Shown: positions 55,880-64,000 of the stretch, piece by piece | Position numbering within the stretch: the first letter of the stretch is position 1 | How the letters are laid out: each line of letters begins with the position of its first letter | Assembly (NCBI GenBank): GCA_020852515.1 | Contig: JADZAS010000005.1 | Span: forward strand, 124,001-188,000 | Source: Phycisphaerales bacterium | GTDB lineage: Bacteria > Planctomycetota > Phycisphaerae > Phycisphaerales > UBA5793 | Direction: 5' to 3' | DNA length: 64,000 nt | Translations under genes and position numbers: made by a program | Notes under the pieces: model-generated | The model's database searches: none | Seen by the model: only the letters and a program-made list of their open reading frames with translations | What the model was told of the DNA's origin: nothing

Positions 55880-56407
55880 CTATTGCTCCACCTTCGTTGC
55901 CGGCTGCTTTGGAATCTTGCGCAGCATCCCGATGGCGCTCCAGATCGCCGCAACGCCCATAACAATGACATCATCGAAGCCCACGCCGGCGACCGCGGGA
56001 ATCTGGTTGAGCAGCCATCCCGACCAGCCGCCCAGCGCCACCGACAGCAGCACGAGAAGCAGCAGCACCTCTTGGCGCTGCCGCATCACCGGGCTCGGCC
56101 AGCCGTTCTCGACCGCCTGCTTCTCGCGCAAGCGGGCCGCGATGCGAATCGTCGCCAGCAGCGCCACAGGCACAGCCGCGGCGACAAGTTCCCAGCCCAC
56201 CCACCGCATGAGTGTCCACGTTCCCAAGCCATACCAGAACGTGTACCACGCCGTCGCAAAGATAAAGATGACCGCGAGAATCCAAAGCGGCGGGCCGCTC
56301 ATCACCTGCTCGCGCACGAGGATGACGGGCTCGCCTGTTTCCGGATCAACCAGGCGAAACTCCTGGCTCGGCCCGCGCACGCTGGAGCGGTTGCCGCGCC
56401 ACCTCAT
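55880..56407 (-). CDS. Membrane protein of unknown function
   Basis: 175 residues starting in an ATGA overlap with the two-ribbon protein gene, so the two are co-translated. A polar N-terminus (RLVDPETGEPVILVREQVMSG) is followed by four hydrophobic segments (about 38-56, 66-86, 112-132, 140-160). No family recognised. The coupling suggests it works with the ribbon protein in the membrane. Confidence 0.65.
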   Translation of the reverse strand: MRWRGNRSSVRGPSQEFRLVDPETGEPVILVREQVMSGPPLWILAVIFIFATAWYTFWYGLGTWTLMRWVGWELVAAAVPVALLATIRIAARLREKQAVENGWPSPVMRQRQEVLLLLVLLSVALGGWSGWLLNQIPAVAGVGFDDVIVMGVAAIWSAIGMLRKIPKQPATKVEQ

Positions 56408-57351
56408 ATTGCATCCACTGCCGCGTTCACGGCTGTCTCTTCGATGGCGATCTGATGTTCAATGCGCCGCAGATCCTTATAGAGCCAGTAGATCATGTTC
56501 CAGTACATAACGATCGCGATGATCGGCCCGATGCCCACGCAGAGGATTCCCACGGTCATCAGCAGCGGCCCCAGCCACATGAAGCGTCTGGCCCGCTCGT
56601 GCACGGTGCGATCAGGCACGCGCCGCGCGATCCAGCGCAGATAGATCATCGAAGCAAAGAACTGCACCGCCATCACTGCCAGCGCCGCCATCGCCGTCGC
56701 GACCTCGATCCACCCCATCGCCTGATTCGGCGTCGCGCCCGGCAACATCTGCACCACGAAATCGCCCATGGCGTAGATCGCGCCGAACACCAGCGCCCAG
56801 CGCAGCACCTTGCGCGACGTTGCGCCGTCATCGCGGCCGCTGTACGCCGGATCGAGCGCGCTGAGCAACCACCAGCCGTAGAGCGAGCCGAATTCGACCA
56901 CGAGTCCGGCGATGCTCATCGCGAGATCAACGGCCGGTGTGGCCAACGGCGCCGCACCAGCCAGCACCGCCGTCAATATAATGCCCAGCAGCAATACGAA
57001 CTGCACGGCGATCGACGCCAGCACCATCCATGCCCCCCGCCGCAGCGATCGAACATAATCAAGCGAGCAGCAGCCCAGCAGGTCGCCGCGCAGCGACTTG
57101 CTGATCGGCGTGCCGCACTCCGGACACGCGCCGCCCTCGCGCAGCCCGCGCAGCGCATAGCCGCACTGAATGCAGAACGCATCATCGACACTGGGTAGCC
57201 CGATCGCATCGCTCACCGCCGCATGACAATCGGGGCACGAATCACCAACCTTCAATCCGAGCAGACTCCGCCCGCACCGCACGCATTCGATCGCCTCGAC
57301 GACCACGTCGTTGACCGTTCCGACAATCGGCGGCGCGACAGCTTCGTTCAT
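56404..57351 (-). CDS. Membrane protein with two N-terminal zinc ribbons
   Basis: 315 residues, paralogue of the protein at 36768. Ribbons CVRCGRSLLG...SCPDC (about 23-45) and CIQCGYALRG...ACPEC (about 60-80) precede five or six spans (VLASIAVQFVLLLGIILTAVLAG, MSIAGLVVEFGSLYGWWLLSAL and others) and a cytoplasmic end with EHQIAIEETAVNAAVDAI. Here a partner membrane gene follows in an ATGA overlap; the paralogue has none. Confidence 0.75.
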   Translation of the reverse strand: MNEAVAPPIVGTVNDVVVEAIECVRCGRSLLGLKVGDSCPDCHAAVSDAIGLPSVDDAFCIQCGYALRGLREGGACPECGTPISKSLRGDLLGCCSLDYVRSLRRGAWMVLASIAVQFVLLLGIILTAVLAGAAPLATPAVDLAMSIAGLVVEFGSLYGWWLLSALDPAYSGRDDGATSRKVLRWALVFGAIYAMGDFVVQMLPGATPNQAMGWIEVATAMAALAVMAVQFFASMIYLRWIARRVPDRTVHERARRFMWLGPLLMTVGILCVGIGPIIAIVMYWNMIYWLYKDLRRIEHQIAIEETAVNAAVDAI

Positions 57352-57591
57352 GCGGGGGCTCCTCGTCCCATGCTCCCGCCGCGTTTGCGAACCCGGCCAG
57401 GCGGCGAGTGCATACTACGCCCACCGGCCGGCGCCGCCGCCTGCACCGCCGGCAGAAAAAAGCAGCGGCCGGCGCCGCCTGCAACTGCAAGCCGCGCCGA
57501 ACCGCCGCACGTTCCCTCTCTCATTCGCCGCGCCGCGTCTGACTCAGCGGCGCGCCCGCCGCGCCGCACTCAGTCACGCCATTCGCGCCGG

Positions 57592-57972
57592 CTAATTAAT
57601 CAATATCACGTTCGACACCGTGCACGTCATGGTATCCACCACCTGCAGGTACCGGTTGCCGCACACCGGCGCCGGGATGAACTGCGTCACCGCCGCGTTG
57701 CCCGAGCCGTTGGCGGCCACATATCCCGCCAGCGTCACCGGCGCCGCCAGACCCGTCGTCGTGCCGAAGCACACCAGCCCGCCGGGAATCGTCCACGATC
57801 CCGTGTTCGCCGCATGAATAAAAGCAAATCGCGTGAACGGCGCCCCGCCCGTCACGCTGAACGTCTTCGTGCCAGGGCACGGCCCCGACTGCGACAGCAC
57901 CTGCCCGCTCGCCTGCCCCGCCACCGCAAGCAACCCCACGACGACGACCGCCAACAGCATCTGCCGACTCAT
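57592..57972 (-). CDS. Small secreted protein homologous to the SBBP proteins' C-terminal module
   Basis: 126 residues from ATG 57972 after GGAGG. Signal peptide (MSRQMLLAVVVVGLLAVAGQ) then a single module: CPGTKTFSVTGGAPFTRFAFIHA, GSWTIPGGLVCFGTTTGLAAPVTL, ANGSGNAAVTQFIP and CGNRYLQVVDTMTCTVSNVILIN. The last 100 residues of both SBBP proteins show the same order of marks (C-P-x-x-G, GSF, C-x-G-T-x-L-G-L, CGxYLQxxDxxTCTxSNVxxI). It is therefore a stand-alone version of that module, exported, of unknown role. Confidence 0.7.
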   Translation of the reverse strand: MSRQMLLAVVVVGLLAVAGQASGQVLSQSGPCPGTKTFSVTGGAPFTRFAFIHAANTGSWTIPGGLVCFGTTTGLAAPVTLAGYVAANGSGNAAVTQFIPAPVCGNRYLQVVDTMTCTVSNVILIN

Positions 57973-58326
57973 CGCTCAATCCTCCACGTAAAAGGTTTCG
58001 GCAGGCGTTCGGACCGAACCCCGCCACGGCCAATAAATGTACTCTCGATTCCACACATTGCCAGCCGGCGCCTCGCCGACCCCGCGCTTCGAACTTAAAT
58101 CAACATCACGATTCACTTCTCCAACGCAAGCACCACCGCGCGCACACCACCGCACAAAACCTCAACGGCCGCTCAAAGCACACATCGCGATCCACTTCTC
58201 CCATGCGCGCCCCACCGCGCCCCACCGCGCGCACGCCGCCGCACAAAACCTCGCCCGCGCGCCCCTTCACGCCATCAACTTCCATTTCACTCAGCCCCCC
58301 GCGCCGCCGCGGCGCACACTTGCCCC
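57973..58326. repeat. Intergenic region with imperfect direct repeats
   Basis: 354 bp with no convincing gene. ATCACGATTCACTTCTCC...GCGCGCACACCACCGCACAAAACCTC (58105-58163) recurs as CATCGCGATCCACTTCTCC...GCGCGCACGCCGCCGCACAAAACCTC (58183-58252), and the first part again, weakly, at about 58273-58292. Confidence 0.55.
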
Positions 58327-59151
58327 ATGCCCCACTACCGCCCCACCCCGCCGCAACTCGCCACCCTCCACACCAAACCCTCCTGGCACAACCGCGCCGG
58401 CCGCACCGACCGCTCGGCGTGCATCGAACTCCGCACCTCCGAACTCTGGCGCCACGCCGACTTCCCGCCCCACCGCCTGCCCGGCTACAACACGCGCCTC
58501 TCCAACGCCCCCGCCCCCGCATCCCCCTCCGACTCATCCGCCCCGCCACGCCCGCGCGGCACCAGACCCTGCCGCATCGCCATCGCTCGCGTCACCCTCG
58601 ACGCCCGCTTCCTCAACAACCTCCACGAAAAGCGCAAACCCCAGCAGCTCGCCGGCGACCTGCGCTCGCGCAAATCCAACATCATGAAATGCCGCTACCG
58701 CGAAGCGCCTTACATCACCGCCGCCAATCCTAATAAAGGCGCCACACGCCTCAAGCGCCTCGGCCTGCCCGCCGACGACTGGACGCAGACCATCGCCGTC
58801 GAGCGCTGGTTCTTCCCCCTGCCGCCGCGCTTCGATCCCTACCTCAATTGCATGCAGCCGCGCTACCGCCTCCAGCACTTCCTCCAGTGCCCGCGCTGCA
58901 AGCGCAAAGTCACCAAACTCTTCCTCCCGCTGTGCACGGCGGACGAATACCGCGACGCCGGCTTCGCCCAGGAATACATCACACTGCTCAACACCCACCC
59001 GCTCACACGCAATGCCCCGGCCACCCCCCTCGACGCCGCCATCGCCACCCGCTACACCCCCCTCTTCCAACCCCGCACCCTCCTCTGCCGCACCTGCCTC
59101 CACCTCCGCTACGGCGAAGCCCGAGGCAAACGCGCGGGCCATTTCAGATAG
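58327..59151 (+). CDS. Cysteine-pair (zinc-binding-like) protein of unknown function
   Basis: 274 residues. A Pro/Ala-rich first third precedes a region with RIAIARVTLDARFLNNLHEKRKP, and two CxxC pairs in the last third: FLQCPRCKRKVTKLFLP (about 195) and LLCRTCLHLRYGEARGK (about 258), together a split zinc ribbon. Similar pairs (CPxCxRxVxKLYLP ... CRxCxxLxYxSxR) occur in uncharacterised proteins near mobile elements and phage genes. It lies 69 bp upstream of the restriction gene on the same strand and may be part of that locus. GTG/ATG choice at 58327 is not supported by a ribosome-binding site. Confidence 0.6.
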   Translation: MPHYRPTPPQLATLHTKPSWHNRAGRTDRSACIELRTSELWRHADFPPHRLPGYNTRLSNAPAPASPSDSSAPPRPRGTRPCRIAIARVTLDARFLNNLHEKRKPQQLAGDLRSRKSNIMKCRYREAPYITAANPNKGATRLKRLGLPADDWTQTIAVERWFFPLPPRFDPYLNCMQPRYRLQHFLQCPRCKRKVTKLFLPLCTADEYRDAGFAQEYITLLNTHPLTRNAPATPLDAAIATRYTPLFQPRTLLCRTCLHLRYGEARGKRAGHFR

Positions 59152-59220
59152 CCCGCCACTCGCCGCGCCCCAGCCAGCCAAAAGCCATACACTGCCCTCC
59201 AGCGAGGAGGCAGCCCGGCT

Positions 59221-62200
59221 ATGGCACAGGTCGTCATCGAAAACCCGGTCATCAACTCCGCATTCGAAGAGCCGAAGCAGCATTTCCGCTTCACCGACGA
59301 CGGCATCACCAACGAAATCGACCCCGGCCGCCGATCCAGTTCCTACTTCGTCCCCATCGCCAAGCCGCGTCGCAAAGGTCAAAAACAACTTTCCTTCGAC
59401 ACCGAATGGACGAAAGACCGCATCGAGGAAAACAAACTCGTCAACAGCATCCGCAAGCGAATCAAACAGTGGCGAGAGGGCGGCTACCAGGGCGTCACCG
59501 CAACCACGCGCCGGCTGCTGGAGTACTGGACGAATCGCGATCGCGAGCGAAAGCTCTTCTTCTGCCAGATCGAAGCCCTTGAGACCGCCATCTACATCAC
59601 CGAAGCCGCTAAGCGATTCGGCGACACATGGATCGAGAACGATCTGAAGGCCGCCAACGACTCGTCAAATCCGGGTCTGCCGCGCATCGCGCTCAAAATG
59701 GCCACAGGCTCGGGCAAGACTGTCGTGATGGCCATGATCATCGCTTGGCACACGCTCAACAAGATCGCCAATCCGCAGGACTCCCGCTTCTCCGACACCT
59801 TTCTCATCATCACGCCCGGCATCACCATTCGCGATCGCCTGCGCGTCCTGCTGCCCAACGATCCGCAGAACTACTACCGCCTGCGCGACATCGTCACAGG
59901 CGAGGAACTCGTGCGAATCGAGCAGGCCAAGATTCTCATTACCAACTTCCACGCCTTCCTTCCTCGAGAGAGGTCCGATGGCGCCCGCCTGACCAAGCAA
60001 CTCGCCGGACAGAACGATACCGGCATCAACAAAGAATCGCCCGAGCGGATGGTGCGTCGCGTCTGCCGCGAACTGGGCAACAAAAAGCAAATCATCGTCC
60101 TCAACGACGAAGCACATCACTGCTATCGCCGCAAGCCCGACGGCGAAGAGGTCAAACTCACCGGCGATGACCTCGACGAATCCAAGCAACGCGAGGAAGA
60201 TGCTCGCGTCTGGATTTCCGGCATCACAGCCGTCAAAGACAAGATCGGCATTAAGGCCATCTACGACCTCTCCGCAACGCCCTTCTTTCTGCGCGGCTCA
60301 GGCTACCCCGAGGCCACCCTCTTTCCCTGGGTTGTCTCCGATTTCTCACTCATCGACGCGATCGAGTCCGGCATCGTCAAGGTTCCGCGCGTGCCAGTCT
60401 CCGACGATTCCGGCACTGGCGATCAGCCAACCTATCGCGATCTCTGGCTGCGCATCCGCGAGCACCTGCCTCACAAGGGCCGCAGAACCCAGCCAGTAAC
60501 CGGCGAACCCAAACTTCCGGTCGAACTCGAAAGCGCATTGCACTCACTGTACGGTAACTACAAGAAGTACTATGCCCTATGGGAAAACAACGAAGAGGCG
60601 CGCGCCAAAGGCATCACACCACCCGTGTTCATAGTCGTCTGCAACAACACAAACGTCTCCAAACTCGTCTTTGAATGGATCGCTGGCTGGGACAAACCTC
60701 TGAAGAACGGCACAACCGTGGCACAGGCCGGCCACCTCGACATCTTCCGCAATGACGATGGCCGTGGAGGCTGGCACGCCCGCCCCAACACCATTCTCGT
60801 CGACAGTCGTCAACTCGAATCCGGCGAGGGGATGAGTCCCGAATTCAAGAAAATCGCAGCGCGCGAAATCGAAGAGTTCAAGCAGGAATACCAAGTGCGC
60901 TACCCGGGTCGGGATGCAGACTCCGTAAGCGAAGAAGACCTCCTCCGCGAAGTCATGAATACGGTCGGCAAAGCAGGCAAACTCGGCGAACACGTCAAAT
61001 GCGTCGTCTCCGTTTCCATGCTCACCGAAGGCTGGGATGCCAACACCGTTACGCACGTCCTTGGCGTTCGCGCTTTCGGCACCCAACTCCTCTGCGAGCA
61101 GGTCGTCGGCCGCGCCCTGCGCCGCATGAGTTACGCCGCCGACGGCCACGGCCGTTTTGAAGCCGAATACGCCGAAGTCTACGGCGTCCCCTTTTCCTTC
61201 ATCCCATGCAGCGGCTCCACAAAGGACCCCAAACCCGGCCCCATTCCCACTCGCGTTCGCGCTCTGGAGAGCCGCATCGAGTGCGAGATCACGTTCCCGC
61301 GCGTGGCGGGCTATCGCTACCGCCTTCCCGATGAGCGTCTCGACACCCGACTGAACTTTACAGACGAGGCGCATCTGTCCCTCTCAACGCATGACGTCCC
61401 CTCGAAGACTGAAAACGCCCCCATCGTCGGCGAATCGAGCATTCACACACTCGACGATCTCAAGCGCAAGCGCCTCCAGGAAGTCGCATTCCTGCTGGCG
61501 AAGCTCACGCTCGAAAAGTACTTTCGCCAGGACGGACAGGATCGCACCGACCGCCCGGCAATTCATCGATTTGACGGCGAGGTCAAAGCCTGGCTCTTTC
61601 CGCAACTCCTGCAGATCACACGGCGGTGGATCAACGAGTGCCTCACGCTCAAAGACAACGCTTTTCCGCAATTGCTTCTGCTTCTCGAGTTCGCCCACGA
61701 CGCATCGGATCTGATCTACAAATCAATCGTCTCCGCTCACACCAGCCCAGACGCGCGCTTGCCAACCCTGGAGCCAATTCTTCACCCCTACGACACCATC
61801 GGCACCACGCGCTACGTTGACTTCGATACGACCAAGGCCGTACTCGCCACGCGCGAAGACAAGTGTCATATCTCCCACGTCGTCGCCGACACCGATTCAT
61901 GGGAGCAGAAACTCGCCGAAACGCTTGAAGACATGGATGAGGTCGTTCGCTACGTCAAGAACCAGAATCTCGGCTTCACCATCCCCTACATGATCAACGG
62001 CGAAGAGCGCAAGTACCACCCGGACTTCATCGCCTGCATCGACGACGCGCGGGGCAGCGATGATCTGCTCAACCTCATCATCGAAGTCACCGGTGAAAAG
62101 AAAAAGGACAAGGCTGCAAAAGTCTCCACTGCGAAGACGCTTTGGATTCCCGCCGTCAACAACCATGGCGGGTTTGGGCGGTGGGATTTCATCGAAATCT

Positions 62201-62283
62201 CCGATCCCTGGGATGCCGGCAACCTGATTCGCAAAGCCATCGCCGATCAACCGAAAAACCATCCACAAGAGGTGAGCGCCTGA
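59221..62283 (+). CDS. Type III-like restriction enzyme, Res subunit (DEAD helicase plus PD-ExK nuclease)
   Basis: 1020 residues. Superfamily 2 helicase motifs: MATGSGKTVVM (about residue 160), DEAHHC (about 296), DLSATPFFLRGSG, and EQVVGRALRRM (about 625). Near the C-terminus HPDFIACIDD...LIIEVTGEKKKDK (about 934-962) fits a PD-(D/E)xK nuclease. The N-terminus (VVIENPVINSAFEEPKQHFRFTDDGITNEI) is like the BPTD_3080-type restriction proteins. It cleaves DNA after ATP-driven translocation, together with the modification subunit encoded 3 bp downstream. The order res-mod is the reverse of classical type III loci. GAGGAGG lies 11 bases before ATG 59221. Confidence 0.9.
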   Translation: MAQVVIENPVINSAFEEPKQHFRFTDDGITNEIDPGRRSSSYFVPIAKPRRKGQKQLSFDTEWTKDRIEENKLVNSIRKRIKQWREGGYQGVTATTRRLLEYWTNRDRERKLFFCQIEALETAIYITEAAKRFGDTWIENDLKAANDSSNPGLPRIALKMATGSGKTVVMAMIIAWHTLNKIANPQDSRFSDTFLIITPGITIRDRLRVLLPNDPQNYYRLRDIVTGEELVRIEQAKILITNFHAFLPRERSDGARLTKQLAGQNDTGINKESPERMVRRVCRELGNKKQIIVLNDEAHHCYRRKPDGEEVKLTGDDLDESKQREEDARVWISGITAVKDKIGIKAIYDLSATPFFLRGSGYPEATLFPWVVSDFSLIDAIESGIVKVPRVPVSDDSGTGDQPTYRDLWLRIREHLPHKGRRTQPVTGEPKLPVELESALHSLYGNYKKYYALWENNEEARAKGITPPVFIVVCNNTNVSKLVFEWIAGWDKPLKNGTTVAQAGHLDIFRNDDGRGGWHARPNTILVDSRQLESGEGMSPEFKKIAAREIEEFKQEYQVRYPGRDADSVSEEDLLREVMNTVGKAGKLGEHVKCVVSVSMLTEGWDANTVTHVLGVRAFGTQLLCEQVVGRALRRMSYAADGHGRFEAEYAEVYGVPFSFIPCSGSTKDPKPGPIPTRVRALESRIECEITFPRVAGYRYRLPDERLDTRLNFTDEAHLSLSTHDVPSKTENAPIVGESSIHTLDDLKRKRLQEVAFLLAKLTLEKYFRQDGQDRTDRPAIHRFDGEVKAWLFPQLLQITRRWINECLTLKDNAFPQLLLLLEFAHDASDLIYKSIVSAHTSPDARLPTLEPILHPYDTIGTTRYVDFDTTKAVLATREDKCHISHVVADTDSWEQKLAETLEDMDEVVRYVKNQNLGFTIPYMINGEERKYHPDFIACIDDARGSDDLLNLIIEVTGEKKKDKAAKVSTAKTLWIPAVNNHGGFGRWDFIEISDPWDAGNLIRKAIADQPKNHPQEVSA

Positions 62284-62286
62284 CTC

Positions 62287-64000
62287 ATGGCCAAGAAGAA
62301 GACAAAGAAAAAGGCAGGCAGGCGCTCCTCAACTCCCCGCCCGACCAGCAGGAAGCGCACCAACCAGTCCCGGATGGATTCGCTGCGCCATTCCGACACG
62401 CGCGTCAACATCCCAACCGAAGAACTGCGCGATTTCGTCAAGCAGGACGAGCAGGCGCCCGCGAAGATGCTCTACCCGCGCGACCCTTCCCTTGATCCGC
62501 AACTCGTCTGGAGGGGCAAAGATGAGCAGGACGCGGCGGACCTGCAGGTCCCGGTCGTGCCCATCTACATTCAGGAAAAGATCCATCCCCAAGCCATCAT
62601 CGACGACTTCCGCGCCCACGTCGGCCGCGAGAAGGCGAAACACGAGCCGCAGCAACTCACTCTTTATGCCGACTTCAACGGCCTCCCCGAAGACTTCGCC
62701 GATCGCGTCGATTTCTACTCACAGAAAGACGAGAACCAAGCCCACTGGTCCAACCGCATGATCCTCGGCGATTCGCTGCTGGTCATGACTTCCCTCGCTG
62801 AAAAAGAAGGCCTCAAGGGCAAAGTCCAGACGATCTACCTCGATCCGCCCTACGGCATCAGGTTTGGCAGCAACTGGCAGGTCTCCACCCGCAAGCGCGA
62901 TGTCAAGGATGGCAAGGCCGAGGACGCCTCGCGCCAGCCCGAGCAGGTCCGCGCCTTTCGCGACACCTGGAAACTCGGCATCCACTCGTATCTCGCATAT
63001 CTGCGGGACAGGCTGAGAGTCGCGCAGGAACTCCTCACCGAAACCGGCTCCATCTTCGTGCAGATCGGCGATGAAAACGTCCATCTCGTCCGCTGCGTCA
63101 TGGATGAAGTGTTTGGGAGCGAGAACTTCTGCGCACTGATTAGCTGTACCAAGACGAGCAGTGCGACGACTGAGTTACTTCCGGGGGTTGCGGATTACAT
63201 TTTGTGGTATGCGAAGAAGAAGAGAGAGCAGGGCAAGATCAATGTCAAGTACCGCGATCTGTATTCAATGAAGGCCGAGACTTTCGTCGGCAGCGCGTAC
63301 GGTCGTGTGTTGTTGCCGAATGGCAAGACGCGGAAGCTGAGTACTCACGAGAAGCTGGATCCATCCAGCCTTCCTAAAGGTGCGAAAATTTATCGCATTG
63401 ATAACCTTACCAGCCAGCGTCCTCCTGGCGACTTCCCTATCGAATTCAACGGCCGTACCTACAGACCGAATCGCGGTTATTGGAAGACTGGCGAACCAGG
63501 TATGGAGAAGCTCAAACACGCAGACCGCTTGGAAGCTACGCATGGAGGGTTGTACTACGTTCGGTTTTTCGATGACTTTCCAGTGGTCGGTAGGTCAAAC
63601 ATGTGGACGGATACAGTCGTCGCGGGCTTTGCATCAGATAAGAGATACGTTGTTGAAACGTCTACCAAGATCATTGAGCGTTGCCTCCTCATGACCACCG
63701 ACCCCGGCGATCTCGTCCTCGATCCGACCTGCGGCAGCGGGACAACGGCGTATGTCGCCGAGCAGTGGGGCCGGCGCTGGATCACCTGCGACACCTCCCG
63801 CGTCGCCCTCGCACTCGCCCGGACCCGACTAATGGCGGCGAAGTTCCCCTACTACCACCTCGCCGATGACTATCCGAACCTGCCCACAACGGCCATGGCA
63901 GATGATGAGATCAAGCAGTACCTCCGCGACACGCCGCCCGCAACCAGGCCAGAGGGTCGAACTGCCCACAACGTCCGCCGGGGTTTTGTCTACAAACGCG
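62287..64000 (+). CDS. Type III-like DNA methyltransferase, Mod subunit (3' partial)
   Basis: The gene runs off the window end (571 codons seen). A basic head (MAKKKTKKKAGRRSS) is followed by N-terminal helices, motif IV DPPYG near residue 186 and motif I as DPTCGSGTTAYVAEQWGRRW near 478; this order (IV before I) marks the beta group of adenine/cytosine-N4 methyltransferases. Between them lies the target-recognition region. That region (about 63120-63690) is visibly richer in A/T and in unusual codons than the rest of the gene, as expected if target domains are exchanged. It starts 3 bp after the res stop, so the two are one operon. Confidence 0.9.
   Translation, partial: MAKKKTKKKAGRRSSTPRPTSRKRTNQSRMDSLRHSDTRVNIPTEELRDFVKQDEQAPAKMLYPRDPSLDPQLVWRGKDEQDAADLQVPVVPIYIQEKIHPQAIIDDFRAHVGREKAKHEPQQLTLYADFNGLPEDFADRVDFYSQKDENQAHWSNRMILGDSLLVMTSLAEKEGLKGKVQTIYLDPPYGIRFGSNWQVSTRKRDVKDGKAEDASRQPEQVRAFRDTWKLGIHSYLAYLRDRLRVAQELLTETGSIFVQIGDENVHLVRCVMDEVFGSENFCALISCTKTSSATTELLPGVADYILWYAKKKREQGKINVKYRDLYSMKAETFVGSAYGRVLLPNGKTRKLSTHEKLDPSSLPKGAKIYRIDNLTSQRPPGDFPIEFNGRTYRPNRGYWKTGEPGMEKLKHADRLEATHGGLYYVRFFDDFPVVGRSNMWTDTVVAGFASDKRYVVETSTKIIERCLLMTTDPGDLVLDPTCGSGTTAYVAEQWGRRWITCDTSRVALALARTRLMAAKFPYYHLADDYPNLPTTAMADDEIKQYLRDTPPATRPEGRTAHNVRRGFVYKR

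Overview
The window is GC-rich (roughly 65 percent by eye) and reads as a chromosomal segment of a planctomycete, most likely of the Phycisphaerae type. The indicators are families typical of that phylum: DUF1080 and ThuA domains, a multi-CxxCH cytochrome with a secreted propeller partner, long SBBP-repeat proteins, short adenylate kinase, and many small membrane proteins ending in a CxxC-x11-CxxC zinc ribbon of the NYDLRATTTGVCPECG kind. Phylum assignment is inference from gene content; no rRNA is present. The only RNA gene I can support is one tRNA-Leu(GAG).

Layout. 1-4.8 kb: the C-terminal part of a probable membrane Ser/Thr kinase, a DUF3592 protein and a two-gene sugar-type ABC importer without a binding protein. 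4.9-17.1 kb: two closely related SBBP-repeat secreted proteins in opposite orientation, flanking an operon (DUF1080-DUF1080-ThuA protein, penta-CxxCH cytochrome, secreted propeller protein). 17-26 kb: dtd, a TPR lipoprotein, a TIR protein of foreign composition, a thioredoxin-like gene with an in-frame TGA at its redox motif (probable selenoprotein), a serine hydrolase, a Fur-family regulator and an M28 peptidase. 26-38 kb: housekeeping genes (recG, moaA, adk, nuoA, recJ, cysteine synthase), a GH5-like hydrolase and the tRNA. 38-47 kb: a cyclase/kinase fusion, a beta-helix protein, a heme peroxidase and small secreted or cysteine-rich proteins. 47.2-53.9 kb: nine head-to-tail genes for membrane proteins with variable ectodomains and nearly constant zinc-ribbon 3' ends. 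54-58 kb: an alpha/beta hydrolase, membrane proteins and a small secreted protein homologous to the C-terminus of the SBBP proteins. 59-64 kb: a type III-like restriction-modification locus (res then mod), cut off by the window edge.

The most notable points are: (1) a thioredoxin-fold protein whose WCxxC motif reads W-UGA-P-P-C, with a 6-bp GGUC-loop hairpin 31 nt downstream, consistent with selenocysteine; (2) the nine-gene cassette array with diverged 5' parts, near-identical 3' ends and stop codons built into the next gene's ribosome-binding site; (3) short palindromes inserted in frame in both SBBP genes, with different palindromes at the same protein position; (4) a TIR domain fused behind a deoxyribosyltransferase-like domain; and (5) several families of intergenic palindromes and simple repeats, one of which appears to have become the C-terminal tail of the GH5-like protein.

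Limits: all calls come from reading translations and motifs by eye. Family names rest on recognised motifs, not searches. Start codons were chosen from ribosome-binding sites or overlaps where visible.
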